Assembly (NCBI RefSeq): GCF_028372415.1
Contig: NC_092879.1
Span: 65,115,651 to 65,179,650 of the forward strand
Direction of reading: 5' to 3'
DNA from: Notamacropus eugenii
Taxonomy: Eukaryota > Chordata > Mammalia > Diprotodontia > Macropodidae
DNA: 64,000 nucleotides
Of the stretch, positions 1 through 10,134 are shown piece after piece (within the stretch, counting starts at the first letter, position 1; every line of letters starts with the position of its first letter). The position numbers were made by a program, and so were the translations under genes. Below the pieces are notes generated by a model, which saw nothing but the letters and a program-made list of their open reading frames with translations, did not search any database and was not told the origin of the DNA.

Positions 1-254
1 AGCCCCCAAACAAAAATCTGACTCAGTTAGACACTCTTTCTCCAATAATCAGTTCCTCCTGCTCATGGCTCTCTGAGTCCTTTCCCTGGATCTCAGCTTA
101 GATCCCAGACAAAGAAGCTTTGCAGATTGTGAACCATCTTTCTGGTTTTTCTCAATGGGATCTGGTAGGTCTGAACCAAATAGAAGTTTGAAAGTTATTG
201 GATAAACCTCCTACAGAAAAGTTTCTTTTATTAAAAATCATTATATATCATTAT

Positions 255-445
255 AGGCAGTATCCTGTAGTGGGCCAAGTTCGGGACTTGGGAAGTCAGA
301 GGACCTGGGTTTGAACTGAGCCTCCCTTAGTAGCTGTGTCTCACTGGGCAAGTTATGTAACCTCTGTGCCTCTGTTTCCTCCTTCGTTGAATTTCATGGA
401 CTGTGATGTCCCTTCCTGACTTCACACCTGTGATCCTATGACTGT
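255..445 (+). repeat. MIR-related CORE-SINE in the promoter of unit A
   Basis: The sequence follows the MIR/CORE-SINE pattern: a gtagtgg...gggacttgg...agtcagaggacctggg head, a core with tagctgtgtctcactgggcaag and cctctgtgcctctgtttcctcc, and a tail ending cccttcctgac...tgatcctatgac. That tail also resembles CR1/L3 3' ends. The same element sits at the same place in all eight units, so it was there before the array expanded. Confidence 0.7.
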
Positions 446-577
446 GACCTTGTTTCCATAGGAAATGTCAGGGTTTCTCTCCCCCATAAAGCACACCGTT
501 GAATTATGTTTTATTTTTGTCTCTCTTTTCTTTCAGCAATTAGGATTAAAAAAATCCCCTGAAATTTAAAATCCACT

Positions 578-583
578 TATAAA
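578..583 (+). promoter_or_regulatory. TATA box of unit A
   Basis: TATAAA lies in the context cacTTATAAAGACT, conserved in nearly all units. Transcription would start near 608, about 625 bp before the ATG. An inverted CCAAT motif (ccattggcc, near 848) lies in the leader and could drive a second, internal start. A polypyrimidine tract ending in cag|caattagg (about 515-538) just upstream also looks like a splice acceptor, so an upstream exon cannot be excluded. Confidence 0.5.
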
Positions 584-1147
584 GACTAGAGAAATGAATT
601 GAGGGATGAATGGTAACCCTTGGCCTGGCTAAAAGTTTGCCCAGCACCTGCGCTCTCCCGGGGTCCTTTGTGGTTCCCAGCAACCTCTTTGCTCTTCCAA
701 AGGATCCCCTCCCCTCCAGTTCTTTGGCACGATCTCAGCATCCCAGAGGGGTGTGATATGTTACTTACCAGGCCTGAGCCCTGTGGCTCTCCCTCGGAGT
801 GATCCCCTTCCTTCCTTCCCCCACCCTGTGTTCCCCTCTGCCTCTCCATTGGCCCTTCTCTGTGGCCCCAGTCTGGCCCAGGTCTTTGGCTACCCAGTGC
901 TGAATGCTGTCCAGACTCCCTCCTTGTTGGTTTGGCCACCTCCTTGCCTGGATAGATTGCTTGCGAGATGTCCTTCTTGCTCTGCAAGGACCCAGGAAAC
1001 CCTATATCCCCAGCCCCACTTCCACTATAGCTCTGACTCCAGGGACCTCTGTCGGGATGCTTATGCAATCAATGGGGTGTTCCATTTGAACCCCTCCCCC
1101 CCCCCCACAATGCTCATCTCCTCACTCTGTTGGGTTCTGTTGCTGGG

Positions 1148-1217
1148 GTGAGCTGTGGCTTTCCCTCTCTCTCTCTCCAGGCAGTTCCCTGTTGGCCCAG
1201 GTCCTCCTCCCCTGCAG
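1148..1217 (+). other. Possible 70-nt leader intron of unit A
   Basis: A good donor (G|GTGAGC) at 1148 and a pyrimidine-tract acceptor (cctcccctgCAG) ending at 1217 bracket exactly 70 nt, 16 nt before the ATG. The same pair gives 70 nt in units B, A', B' and A2, and a related pair gives 58 nt in C and C'. A second acceptor-like CAG at 1178-1180 would leave only 33 nt, too short. Splicing here is inference only; the donor might instead pair with nothing. Confidence 0.35.
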
Positions 1218-1233
1218 CTGGCAGCCGCGGGAC

Positions 1234-2292
1234 ATGGAAGAACAAGAAACCAGGGAGGCCTTGGGGCATATGGCCCAGGCCACCCGATACATGCGCATTG
1301 GGCTGTGGAGAAGGAAGCCCAACTACGGGAAGGCTGCCAGCAAGTATAAGCAGGCCACCTTAGCCTTCCTCAGGGCCAAGAGGCTGGAGGAGGCTGCAGA
1401 AGCCTTCCTCAAGGAAGCTGAGTCCCATGAGAAAAACAGAGCGCCCCTCTGTGCGGCAATGGCCTATGAGCAAGCTGGCCTGTACCTGAGCAAGTCCAAC
1501 CACCTGCAGGAGATGGCCCAGGCTCTCAAACAGGCTGTCTCCTGGTACCTGCAGTGTGGAGAGGCAAACATCGCAGCCTGGATCTTGAGGAGCTCCAGTG
1601 AGCTACTGGAGAGCCAGATCCCTCACCAGGTGGTGTGCCTCTACCAGAGGGCATCCCAGTTATTTGAGGAGGAGTCCCGCTTCCTGAAGGTCCTGGACTT
1701 CACTGGCCGAGCCTCCAAGGTGCTGGTGAGGCACAAGCGCTACGGGGACGCTGCTATCTCCCTCGGCCAGGAGAAGCGCTTGTATGTCAAGGCAGAGGGC
1801 TTCCCTGTGTGCCACTGGAGAGCCCTGGCGCAGTGCCTAGCCCACCTGTGTGACCGGGATTTCGCTGCTGCCTCCACCTGCCTGGAAGATAGCTGTATAT
1901 ATTTTCCCAATTTCACAAGCACTGCTGAGTTCATGGCGATGGTAACTTTGCTGAATTGCTACGAAGACAAGGACCAAGAAGGAGTGAACTGGGTCTGCAG
2001 GTTTCCTGTCTTCAAACACCTGGACAAGGAATACAGGAAGATGACCCCATTCCTGAAGGTACCTGGCGTCGAGAACCTGAAGACCAGTCTTTTGCCACCT
2101 TCATCCACATGCATGTCCCCTTCCAACATCGAAAAGCAAGCAACCTCAACAACAAATAAGGAGGAGGGGGTGGAGGAGAAGAATGTGGAGAACCTGGAGG
2201 AGGACATTAAGGAGGAGGAGGAGAAATTGGAAGAGAAAGAGGAAGAAGAGGAACATAGGATCTCTCTCTCCATGGAATGTACCATCTGCTAA
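1234..2292 (+). CDS. Gamma-SNAP-like protein, unit A (intact, 352 aa)
   Basis: By family, gamma-SNAP is a soluble adaptor that binds SNARE bundles on membranes and recruits the ATPase NSF to take them apart. Residues 1-280 align along their whole length with mammalian NAPG: the KPNYGKAAS block (28-36), AMAYEQAGLYL (75-85), TGRASKVLVRHKRY (157-170), SLGQEK (176-181) and the HLDKEY region near 262-267. This is the all-helical TPR-like fold. Residues 309-340 form a Glu/Lys-rich tail much longer than NAPG's DEEEDEYSGGLC end, and the protein ends CTIC. The start chosen is the ATG in ggacATGG (G at -3 and +4), matching the NAPG start. An in-frame TTG at 1192 is not needed. The frame has no introns, whereas vertebrate NAPG has many, so the ancestor was probably a retrocopy. 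Whether it is expressed or binds NSF is unknown. Confidence 0.88.
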   Translation: MEEQETREALGHMAQATRYMRIGLWRRKPNYGKAASKYKQATLAFLRAKRLEEAAEAFLKEAESHEKNRAPLCAAMAYEQAGLYLSKSNHLQEMAQALKQAVSWYLQCGEANIAAWILRSSSELLESQIPHQVVCLYQRASQLFEEESRFLKVLDFTGRASKVLVRHKRYGDAAISLGQEKRLYVKAEGFPVCHWRALAQCLAHLCDRDFAAASTCLEDSCIYFPNFTSTAEFMAMVTLLNCYEDKDQEGVNWVCRFPVFKHLDKEYRKMTPFLKVPGVENLKTSLLPPSSTCMSPSNIEKQATSTTNKEEGVEEKNVENLEEDIKEEEEKLEEKEEEEEHRISLSMECTIC

Positions 2293-2318
2293 CCTCTGCT
2301 TCCTGAAACAATGATTTA

Positions 2319-2346
2319 ATTAAAGCTAATTAGTTAAAAAAATAAA
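2319..2346 (+). terminator. Polyadenylation signals of unit A
   Basis: ATTAAA (2319-2324) lies 27 nt after the stop codon and is followed by a run of A containing AATAAA (2341-2346). A GU-rich tctgtgtgtgtgtggg tract starts about 23 nt further on and would serve as the downstream element. The short A-run soon after ATTAAA looks like the remains of a retrocopy's poly(A) tail. Confidence 0.6.
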
Positions 2347-2904
2347 CGTTCTGTTATACCAGTCTTGTATCTGTGTGTGTGTGGGTGTGCTTTCTCCCAT
2401 CATACCTTTTCTCACCCTTTTTATTTCAAATTTGAATGGAGGCCTTTGCATTCCTCCCCATTCCCAATGACCCCTATGGGCCATCCTCCCAGAGTAGATA
2501 TACCTTCCTTCCAAGGTGAAATATTTTCCCTTTACTGACTGGTAATTCCTGGCTCAGGGCATGGGTTCCAGGAGAAAATTATCAACGAGGTTACTCTCTG
2601 CTTTGCCAGACCCACCCCCCCAACCTTTCCCAATGATCATCAAGAACTACTTCTTATATTTATAGATTTTTTAACTGCCAAAAGTCCTCAGGGTCAGATT
2701 ATAGAACACCTAAAAATTCTTAGATTTTGTTCATGCCTCCCCTGTGCTTACCATTCTAAGACCTAGTGCCCAGACCTTGAAGTCTGCAAATGAATTAGCC
2801 TTTTCCCTGGAAAACTGAAATGAACTTCTTTCAATCAGTTTGAGCTAGAGGCTAAGGTGTAGGATAAGGAACAGGGTCAGTTGTCAACCTGGATGGGACT
2901 TGAG

Positions 2905-2990
2905 TAGGTCCACCCAGTCTAATCCCTTCATTATACATAAGAGGTAGTTCTGGGGCCCAAAGAAGTTAACTTGCACAGGAACCCACTGGG
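2905..2990 (-). repeat. Decayed MIR-like SINE fragment, 3' flank of unit A
   Basis: The + strand reads like an inverted MIR core: cccttcattatacataagagg...ggcccaaagaagttaacttgc, compare cattttacagatgagg...gcccagagaagttaagtgacttgc. It recurs 3' of the other genes (near 12795, 22540, 28930, 36750, 48600 and 61110). It is old and partial. The rest of 2347-3250 holds no gene that I can see. Confidence 0.4.
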
Positions 2991-3254
2991 GACAGGCCAC
3001 AGGGAACAGGGACAGGCAGGATGGGCCCTCTGGGTCTTCTGATTCCAAATACAATGAAGAAGTGAAACCAAGGTGGTGAGGAAATGGGAGCAGACATGAG
3101 AGAAAGACATGTGACCAGGGAGGCATGGAACACCACTGACATGGTAATGTAAGCTTTGCCTAACCTCGCCCAGAGGGGACAGAAGTGCCTTGTGCAGGAG
3201 GAATCTAGCATCTTTCAGACCCATCCCTGTCCTGCTCTTCTCTCTGTACACGTG

Positions 3255-5690
3255 GACTTTCTGGTTGAATGTTCTGAAACTTCTCACTGGGATTAAGGGG
3301 ATTCTGGTTTGGGATGCTATTGTCAGTAAGAACTGGGGGAATATTAAAGGTCACCAGGACATCTTTCCATCGATGTGACAGGATATGTTCCGTGGTCCAT
3401 GGCAGGGTCCCCTGCTGTGATGACTCGCTCTAAATTGAGGGCTTTGTTTCATTTTCATAATCTGGCTCTCTATGGCATTCCGAGCTGCGAATGGGCCCTT
3501 CCACCAATACTCCCTCTACCTGAAGAGATTATCCCAGTCACCACAATGTGCTTGGATCAATTTCTGTGGTGTTCCCTCAAGGCCTCCTGCTGTGCCTGTT
3601 GGCACATTGGACAATTTACTGGACACTCAGGCCCAATACTTATGTTCAGCTCGCCTGAACACTTCCTCTGTGGTCCACCTATAGACTGTGACATAACATC
3701 AGTGTTCCTCCAATGAAGGTCTATCTGGGCTCACTTTTTAGACCAATTTGTTCTTGGATTGGATTTGTATTTTTTAACCATTCTTCTCTTTTTCCCTGGG
3801 AAGTTCATGTGGGGGATTTTGGCCAAGTACTCGGGTCCTTCTTGTACGGTCTACTCTCCAGTTATTGTTCACAGATCACTACAGTGGGGTGATCCTGGAA
3901 TCTAGGTTAGGAACCCCTGCTATGAATCCTTAATTTCTTCTGACCTTTTGTCCTGCAGTTTCCTCTTCTGTTTCCTGGATCTGGATTTCAGGCCATTCTG
4001 GACCCTACACTCCTTGCAGTGTCTACACTGGAACTGTGCAGGGACAACAAGCAGTCTGAGGAAAGATTTCTGGGGTATTTCCTAGAGTTCACCCTTAGCC
4101 CCACTGTGAGAGATATCATTCTGTGTGGATTTGTACAACCTGTTCCCTTTTCTTGACCCTGGACATACTTCAGGGAAATTCTAGCCTACCTCCACCTGTG
4201 GATTTCCATTAATCTGTTTTATGTGTTCTACAAATTCTTGGTAGGGCCAACTTAAGGATTCTAGCCCATATCACACCCTAGCCCCGTCTGCAGTTAAGGC
4301 CTGGCCCAGGCATTGGACTTTCTATAAGATTATCTTCCTCTATACCAGGGTCTCCATTTCAGGAGCTATGAGGTGACTTGCTGCTTTTCCTCTAGACTGA
4401 TGGATTGCCTTTGGACCATGTATATTCATTTTAAATCCTTCTTGGTTCATTCTGCAGTCCAAGTTGCTGGTTCACTGAATGCTTCTGCTTGGGCTTTCCT
4501 GTTGCTCTCTTTGACTCATTTTCACTAGGCAGCTGATTAATGGGATTCTGGTTGAGATCCTATTGTTTGTCAGGACTGCAGGAGTATTGAAGGTCACAAG
4601 AACAACTTTTTGCAGATATGAGGGAATCTGTTCAGTAGTGTGTGCTGTGATCCCACGGTGACAGCCAGATCTAAGTTGAGGGCTTTTCTCATATTCATCC
4701 TCTTTTGCTCTACCACAAAATTTGTTGGCATTTGGCCCATCCACAGATGCTCCCTGCAGCCTAGGAGGTTTTCTCAGAAACCACCATGTGCCCAGATTAC
4801 TTTCTGTGGGGTTCTCTCCACAAAGAAGTTTGGAGGGCCCCTGCTGAGACACCTGGTACCTCGCAAGGTTCCTGGGTCCCCCATAAGGGGCACTGAGGAT
4901 CGTTGCTTCCATTCACTTGAGAAGAACACTTCCTCTGTATTCCACCTGTAGCTGAAGACATAACATCAGTGTCCCTCCATCTATCTCTCTGGGCTCCTTT
5001 TGTGTTAACCCATTTGTTCCTGGGTTGGGTTTGTTTTGGACCATTCTTGTCCTTGCTGCTGAGGAGTTCATTTGGGGAACTCTGGCCAAGTACTTGGGTC
5101 CCTCTTGAAGCAGGGGCTTTTGTCTCTTCAGTCAGCGCCTTTTGGATCGCTACAGTGTTTTGCTGGTAGAACTTGGTTTGAGACCCCCTGCTGTGAATGC
5201 TGAATTCTCTCTTAACCTTTTGTGCTGCAGTTTCCTCTTCTCTTTTGCCTGAGTCTGGATTTCAGACCAATCAGGCCTCTCTGTTGCTTTCCATGTCTAC
5301 AGTGGAACTGTCCATGGCCTCCAGAAAGAGGAGCAGGGCAGGCTGCAGGTGAGTGTGGAACCCTCCAAGGCTAATGGTGACTTTTCCATCTCCATCCTGC
5401 CTAGCACTAGTGTCCCCAGGACACAGAACTTCCTGGAGATGGCTGTAGCTATCCACCCTGGGCAGAGATTCCCCCTGTAGTAGAATCCAGGACATGCTCG
5501 TGAGCATCACTGAGTAGACCAGTGTCATTTACCCCTAGGGGATGTAAGAAAGCTTCTGAACGCTGGGTGTGAAGGCAGCACGAGGAAGAAGAAAGCCAGT
5601 CTGTCATACTTCTGCCAGCCTCAGTTCAGCAAATGAAGAAGAACCTGTTTTACCATCTTGATAGTCTTCTACGTCTCTGGAACATCCATA
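3255..5690 (+). repeat. R-repeat cluster 1 (two units of about 1.27 kb)
   Basis: Two head-to-tail copies of a locus-specific repeat. The anchor ctggatttcagRccat... falls near 3980 and 5258, 1,275 bp apart. The order within a unit is: exon-like block after ttttgtnntgcag, ...actgtgagtgat..., ...ggactgaaggattgcc..., ...gagatcctattgtcagt..., ...ctgtgatgact..., ...ttggaggacctcctgctg..., ...gggaccccctgctgtgaatgc. I recognise no transposon family, protein or RNA in it. Open frames inside are short and do not persist across copies. Confidence 0.75.
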
Positions 5691-6230
5691 TATAGTCAGA
5701 TCATGCTATAGAATGACATCACATGACATGGCCCCAAGATTTCACAGAGCTTGTTTGGGGGGGAGACAGAGAAGTAGTCCTCAAGAGTTTTCCTTAGATT
5801 ATTTGTTGTGAAATTCTTTTGAGTTGTTCTCTCTAGTCTTACCTCTTGAGAAATGTTTCCTAATGAAATTCAGCACTCTCAGTACCACAGAAATGCTTAA
5901 TTTTAATGATCAGTGTGACAAAGATATCTTTTCCTCAGCATGAGAAATTGTAGCTGCACTGGCTTGGGGATGGGTCTGACCTTGGCTGCCAAACTTTGCC
6001 CACTTTTTCATGGTGCATATGTGCCAGTATTCCCTGTGATACTCTCCATGTTCAGAAGCTGGAGTGTGCAAATTAGCTTGGTAAATCCTAGGATGTTGTC
6101 TGGGACACAGAGAATCAAAGATGACAGAAATAGCATGGAGGCATCAGAGGTAGGATATGAAGAACCTTTACCCTCGGCAAGGTAAGCTTTGTGCTGTAGG
6201 GACTCATTAAAACTCACAGATAGGGGATGG
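5690..6230 (+). repeat. S segment, copy 1
   Basis: This roughly 500-bp segment (catggccccaagatttcacagagcttg... gcatgagaaattgtagctgcactggcttggg ...) follows R units here and again near 18015, 24000, 30880, 39480 and 56440. It is unclassified and holds no convincing gene. Short frames such as 5940-6185 are shared only with the duplicate at 39772 and are not conserved in the other copies. Confidence 0.6.
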
Positions 6231-6329
6231 CATGTGCAGTTATGAAGGGAACTTCTGTGCTGAGAGCACTGTATATCAACATTAGTATATCCCAGATTCT
6301 TCTATTATCTTGCCTGAGTTTTCTGAATT

Positions 6330-6690
6330 ATGCACTTTTTCCAAGACAGTCCTGTAATGAACCTACGTTCCTTCCCTGTATCCAATATTTATTTGTGGTG
6401 GACAAACAAACTAGTGGCCAGCCTGCTGTCCTTAGTTTGGCTGTTCTGTAAGTAAAGGTACCTGACACATACCTCCTGGCACCACTTGGACCTTCCACTA
6501 CGTGCTGCCACACCCTCCAGCGCTTGAGAATCTTGTAGAACAGGGCATTCTTTATTTCCTTGAAATTCTTTATTTCTGTCAACTGATTTTTGCTGTGGCA
6601 AAAGTTGGGGGCATAATCCGTCGTTACTTGCCCTTGATGTACAAAGTAATGTGGCTTCTCATCAATATTTTTCCTAAAGTGTTGTGATTT
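6330..6690 (-). other. Unidentified minus-strand open stretch, copy 1
   Basis: On the minus strand a frame rich in Lys, Phe, Trp and Arg (containing KNALFYKILKRWRVWQHVV) runs through this region and is shared with 40137-40544. In the other copy it is open for 135 codons; here its start is interrupted by a stop and its end diverges by a frame shift. A donor-like GAG|GTATGT follows GARR in both copies. I recognise no protein family. It may be an exon of a decayed gene or chance. Confidence 0.2.
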
Positions 6691-7342
6691 CTAGTAAATC
6701 CTGACTGAGTTTTAAACCATCTTGTTGCTTAGAATGACATCTCTTATCCATCCTTTTGTGACATGAGGTCTGATTTTTATTAACTATCATTGGGTATTGA
6801 CAGTTACAAATAGACCATTTTCTCTGAAGAGACAATTTTGTCCATTTGTCTATGTTGTGCCTCGATTTCTAGTCCCAATTAAGTGAAGCCCAGAGGGCAT
6901 TATCAGTGTTTTATTCTGAATTTTACTGTGAATGAGTCTAGAGTTACACATATACAATGCCAGTTAATTCAGCATTTTAGATAGTTCAGTTGCACCGACA
7001 AATGAAGATTATTAAAGACACGAGAAATCTCGAGTTGTTCGTAATCAATCACTTTATTTAGTGACCAACACAGAGGAAAGCCAAGAAAAGATAGAAGACT
7101 GAGTGCACGATGTAGAAGATGCAGAGCGCATCTAGGATGATCAGCGTCATATCACAGAGGTGTCCTTAACTGGCTGGAAACAGGCTGCAGGATGATATTC
7201 CTCACTGGTGCCATGCTGTCTTGCGTGCTGTAATCCAGAGCACACCTGCAGCCCCAGGACAGTGACATTGTCTGACAGGAACCTGACACTGAGGAAGATC
7301 TTGTCTTACAAGGATCTTGGTTAGATAGACTTGGTGGTGCTA

Positions 7343-7363
7343 CTGCTGCTGCTGCTGTTGCTG
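7343..7363 (+). repeat. Short CTG trinucleotide repeat
   Basis: Five CTG units, then TTG and one CTG (21 nt). The duplicate at 41181-41225 has fifteen pure CTG units. On the minus strand the tract is CAG and abuts the acceptor of the candidate transcript, so it is also a string of NAGNAG-type acceptors. Confidence 0.95.
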
Positions 7364-7677
7364 CAAAATGAATAGATTAAAAAATACCTCCTGACCCCTG
7401 GAAATGTGAGGCTCTCCAAAGCTGGAGGTTACTATACGTTCCTCCATCAAAAACACCATGTTACAAGTTCAATTCATGAAGAGTAAGAAACTACATTAAG
7501 TTGGAACTTGCTTACTCCGTACGTGTCTAGTTTTATCGTCATTTTGAACGTGTAGGATACGTCCGCATGACCTTAAGATCTTAACGTTTGGGGGTGAGGA
7601 TCAATGAGCCAAGGGTGCTTACCTGACTGGAGAATGTCATGCTTCTAAGAGTCTGGAAGCCAAGTCTTGTTTTTGAA

Positions 7678-7908
7678 AATCTTTGTAGAGGTGCCAAGAT
7701 TTTCCCTCAGAATATCTGGAATGAGCAGTAAACAACCTTGAGTTCCAACTTGAAAACCTTTGTAGAGGGACTGAGATTTTTACTCAACAGTCTAGAAAGA
7801 GCAGTAAACTACCTTGAGTTCCAACGTGAAAATCTTTGTAGAGGGACTGAGATTTTATTTTAACTCAGAATATCTAGAATGACCAGTACAAAACCTTGAG
7901 CCTCTACT
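7678..7908 (+). repeat. Three tandem copies of a 76-78-bp repeat
   Basis: Three units each begin ctttgtagagg..ctgagatttt and end cttgagttccaac.tgaaaa (about 7678, 7757 and 7833). Single related units occur near 18467, 24435 and 56628, just before R units. On the minus strand the array lies in the leader of the candidate transcript. Confidence 0.85.
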
Positions 7909-8034
7909 TTCAGTTAGGTCGGGACTCTTGGGTTATCACTCACTTTCCCAGGGGAGGGAAGTTGATACCCTCCCTCTTAGACTTGTTGGCCCAGATTTAG
8001 GCTTTCCACGGAGCTCTGGCCCTCTATTTATACG

Positions 8035-8800
8035 CACAGTAGGGGTGACACACCCATTGACCCAACAATGCTTGACATCTCAACAACTGCTCACAGTAGA
8101 GGCATTTTTACCAAATATGGTTGTACTCTCCTACTTGGAATAAAAAGGCTAAATTGCCTTTTTTAACCAAAATTAGTGCTACTGGGTTTTGAAAACCAAC
8201 AGTGGTGACACTGACTTTTTTTCACCAGAAATGGTAATACCAATTTTAAAATCTGACATGCCTTTAATTTTCTTCATGCATGACACTCTGCAATGGGGTA
8301 TACTCTTGTCAGTCAATCAATCAAGCTGTACTTTTGATTGCTTAGTGTTTGGAAATACATATTTGCAAGTGAGGGAGCTGTGCTGCCTCCAGCTTTTGCT
8401 CTGCTAGGATAAGGTAATAAGCTGATTTTCTATTGGGAAGGTGATGGCACAAACGCGACTTTTAGAACCAGATGAGTTTTAAGGTGCCTTCTCACTCCAA
8501 ATCTATGAAAATTGTGCCGGTAGTCAGCACAGGTAAGTGGGAAAGTCACGTACACATTTGAAAGGAGAGCATGGAAGACGTGGACTGTGCTGTTCCTATG
8601 GAAATTACGAGCTCAGAAGAACAACAGCTGTGGCTTCCCCACCTTTGGAAGGTGAATTAAAATTGTAAAACCTGAAGGGACAGAAACCAAGGCATGATTA
8701 TGTTACATTCAAATTTACCACTGCTGACAAAAGGATAGTAATAGTAAGGCAATTCAAAACAAGACTTAGACAGATCACCTTTGTTCATGGATGACTACAA
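8035..8800. other. Duplicated intergenic DNA without a recognised gene
   Basis: This stretch is shared with 41897-42650 at very high identity. I find no convincing coding region, SINE or RNA gene. It includes the region upstream of the minus-strand TATA box. Confidence 0.6.
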
Positions 8801-8804
8801 TGAG

Positions 8805-9575
8805 TTGCTGTTGGACCCTGGGCTTTGACTCCCTGCTGTGAATCATTACTTTCCTCTTACCTTTTGTGTTGCAGGTTCCTCTGCTGTTTGCCTGATCTGG
8901 ATTTCAGGTCATTCAGACCCCTCTGCTGCTTTCCATATCTGCACTGGAACTGTCCATGGCTGAAAGGCAGTCTGTGTATAGAGTTCTGGGGTGTCTCCTA
9001 GAGGCCATTCTCACCCACATTTCAGCTGTTAGTGATTGAGTTCTGGGCAAATTCTCCCTTTCCATTACCTATTCTTGATCAGGGGCATACTTTGGGAAAA
9101 TTCTGGCCTTCTTCTAACTGGGGTGTTCTCCCATTCTACTTTATCAGGTCTGGTCACTGTTGGTAGATCCAAATGAAGGATTCTGACCCAGCATCCAACA
9201 TTGCCCCCCCTGCTGTGAATGCCTGGCCCATGGATGCAATTTTATGTAAGATTACTGTCGTCTATGCTGGGGTCTCCTTTTCAAGAGCTTCAGGTCCACC
9301 TCCTGCTTTCCCTCTAGACTGAAGGATTGCCTGAGACCATGTCTAATCAGTGGAGATGTTTCTAGGGTTACTTCTAAAGTCCAAGGAACTGGTTCGATGA
9401 ATGCTTGTGCATGGGTTTCCTTCTTACTCTCTTTGACTCATTTTCTCCAGGCAACTGATTAATAGGATTCTGGTTGAGATCCTGTTGTCAGTCAAGACTG
9501 ATGAAGTATGGATGGTCACAAGAACAAATATTTACAGATATGAGGGGGAAAGTTCAGGGCCAACAGACAGGCTGT
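8805..9575 (+). repeat. R-repeat cluster 2 (partial unit)
   Basis: One R unit begins at the ttttgtgttgcag anchor (8860) and ends abruptly near 9575, where the 5' flank of unit B begins. The identity with 42660 onward stops near 9000, which marks a duplication breakpoint inside the unit. Confidence 0.7.
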
Positions 9576-10134
9576 GGAAAGATTTCTGGGGTGCCTCCCT
9601 AGAGCCTGCAGTACAGGATACAAATGCTGAACTTTGCAGTTGAAACCTCTGTAACCTGCCATTACATTATCTTTCCAGCCTAAAGCACCACTATTTTCCT
9701 TCAGGGCTTCTGCCTTACTGGGCAGTTCTTTGTAAGTCCTGTCACCCTTTGCCCACCCTTTAGGTTTGACCAATATGGTCTGAAAGCTTCCTTCTTCCTT
9801 CAAGGCTTGCATTGACCCAGACAAGCATTTCTGACAGAGGTGATACAACTTGCATGATACCTTTCAGATTTTTTCCCCAACTTTCAATTCCTACACAGAA
9901 TTCTGACTCAGTTAGACTCTCTCCATCCAATAATCAGCTCCTCTTGCTCATGGTCTCTGAGTCCTTTGCCTGAAACTCAGCTTAGATCCCATCCAAAGAA
10001 ACTCTGAAGATTCTGAACCAACTTTCTGGTTTTTCTCAGTGGGATCTGGTAGGCCTTAGCAAAAAAAACTTTGAAAGTTTTTGGATAAACCTCCTACAGA
10101 AAGGTTTGTTTTCTTAAAATCATTATATGTCATC

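Larger units (their letters stand above)
1..5795. repeat. Left copy of a 58.2-kb tandem segmental duplication
   Basis: This stretch reappears at 58206-64000 at a constant offset of 58,205 bp, so there is no net insertion or deletion over 5.8 kb. By eye I found two substitutions: T at 555 against A at 58760, and G at 796 against T at 59001. The encoded protein is identical in both copies. Both ends are cut by the window, so the repeat is longer than shown. It is either a very recent tandem duplication or an assembly duplication. Confidence 0.95.
7030..8000 (-). ncRNA. Candidate small two-exon transcript on the minus strand, copy 1
   Basis: Read on the minus strand, the order is a TATA box, TATAAATAG (8024-8032); a leader with tandem repeats; an ATG (7640) ending in a perfect donor, CAG|GTAAGC (exon end 7623); a 262-nt intron; an acceptor, TTCATTTTGCAG (exon start 7360); and AATAAA (7053-7058). 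The frame from that ATG reads MTFSSQ, then a short Gln run, then stops. A second frame in exon 2 is open from the junction to the stop near 7152, but has no ATG in exon 1. A 30-codon hydrophobic frame lies at 7058-7150; its ATG is GTG in the other copy. I therefore favour a noncoding or decayed gene. The layout is seen in the sequence; transcription is inference. Confidence 0.3.

Noticed and set aside
586-1068. 160-codon minus-strand frame over the leader of A (also 26590 and 58791)
   Set aside because: It is the reverse of the GC-rich leader; it differs in length and end among copies and matches no family.
1179-1180. Alternative acceptor CAG at 1178-1180 for the leader intron
   Set aside because: With the GTGAGC donor at 1148 it would give a 33-nt intron, below what mammalian splicing normally handles; it could still be used with a distant upstream donor.
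1959-2285. Ser-rich minus-strand frames opposite the acidic tails (also 11833, 27971, 60164)
   Set aside because: They are the reverse complement of GAG/GAA codon runs in the real genes.
1234-2292. Identity as alpha- or beta-SNAP
   Set aside because: Sequence blocks such as WKPDY..AASEY, AHE.NRAL..AA.AYEQAG, QDQDQV..VC..PLFK and the terminal Cys match gamma-SNAP specifically.
7058-7150. 30-codon hydrophobic minus-strand frame resembling the FcR-gamma/CD3-zeta membrane segment (ILDAL..FY.IV)
   Set aside because: The match is short, the copy at about 40900 lacks the ATG, a stop lies just upstream in frame, and no ITAM or signal peptide follows or precedes it.
7030-8032. Minus-strand TATA-to-AATAAA block as a solo LTR
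   Set aside because: No short terminal inverted repeats or target-site duplications are visible, and it contains an internal donor/acceptor pair about 260 nt apart.
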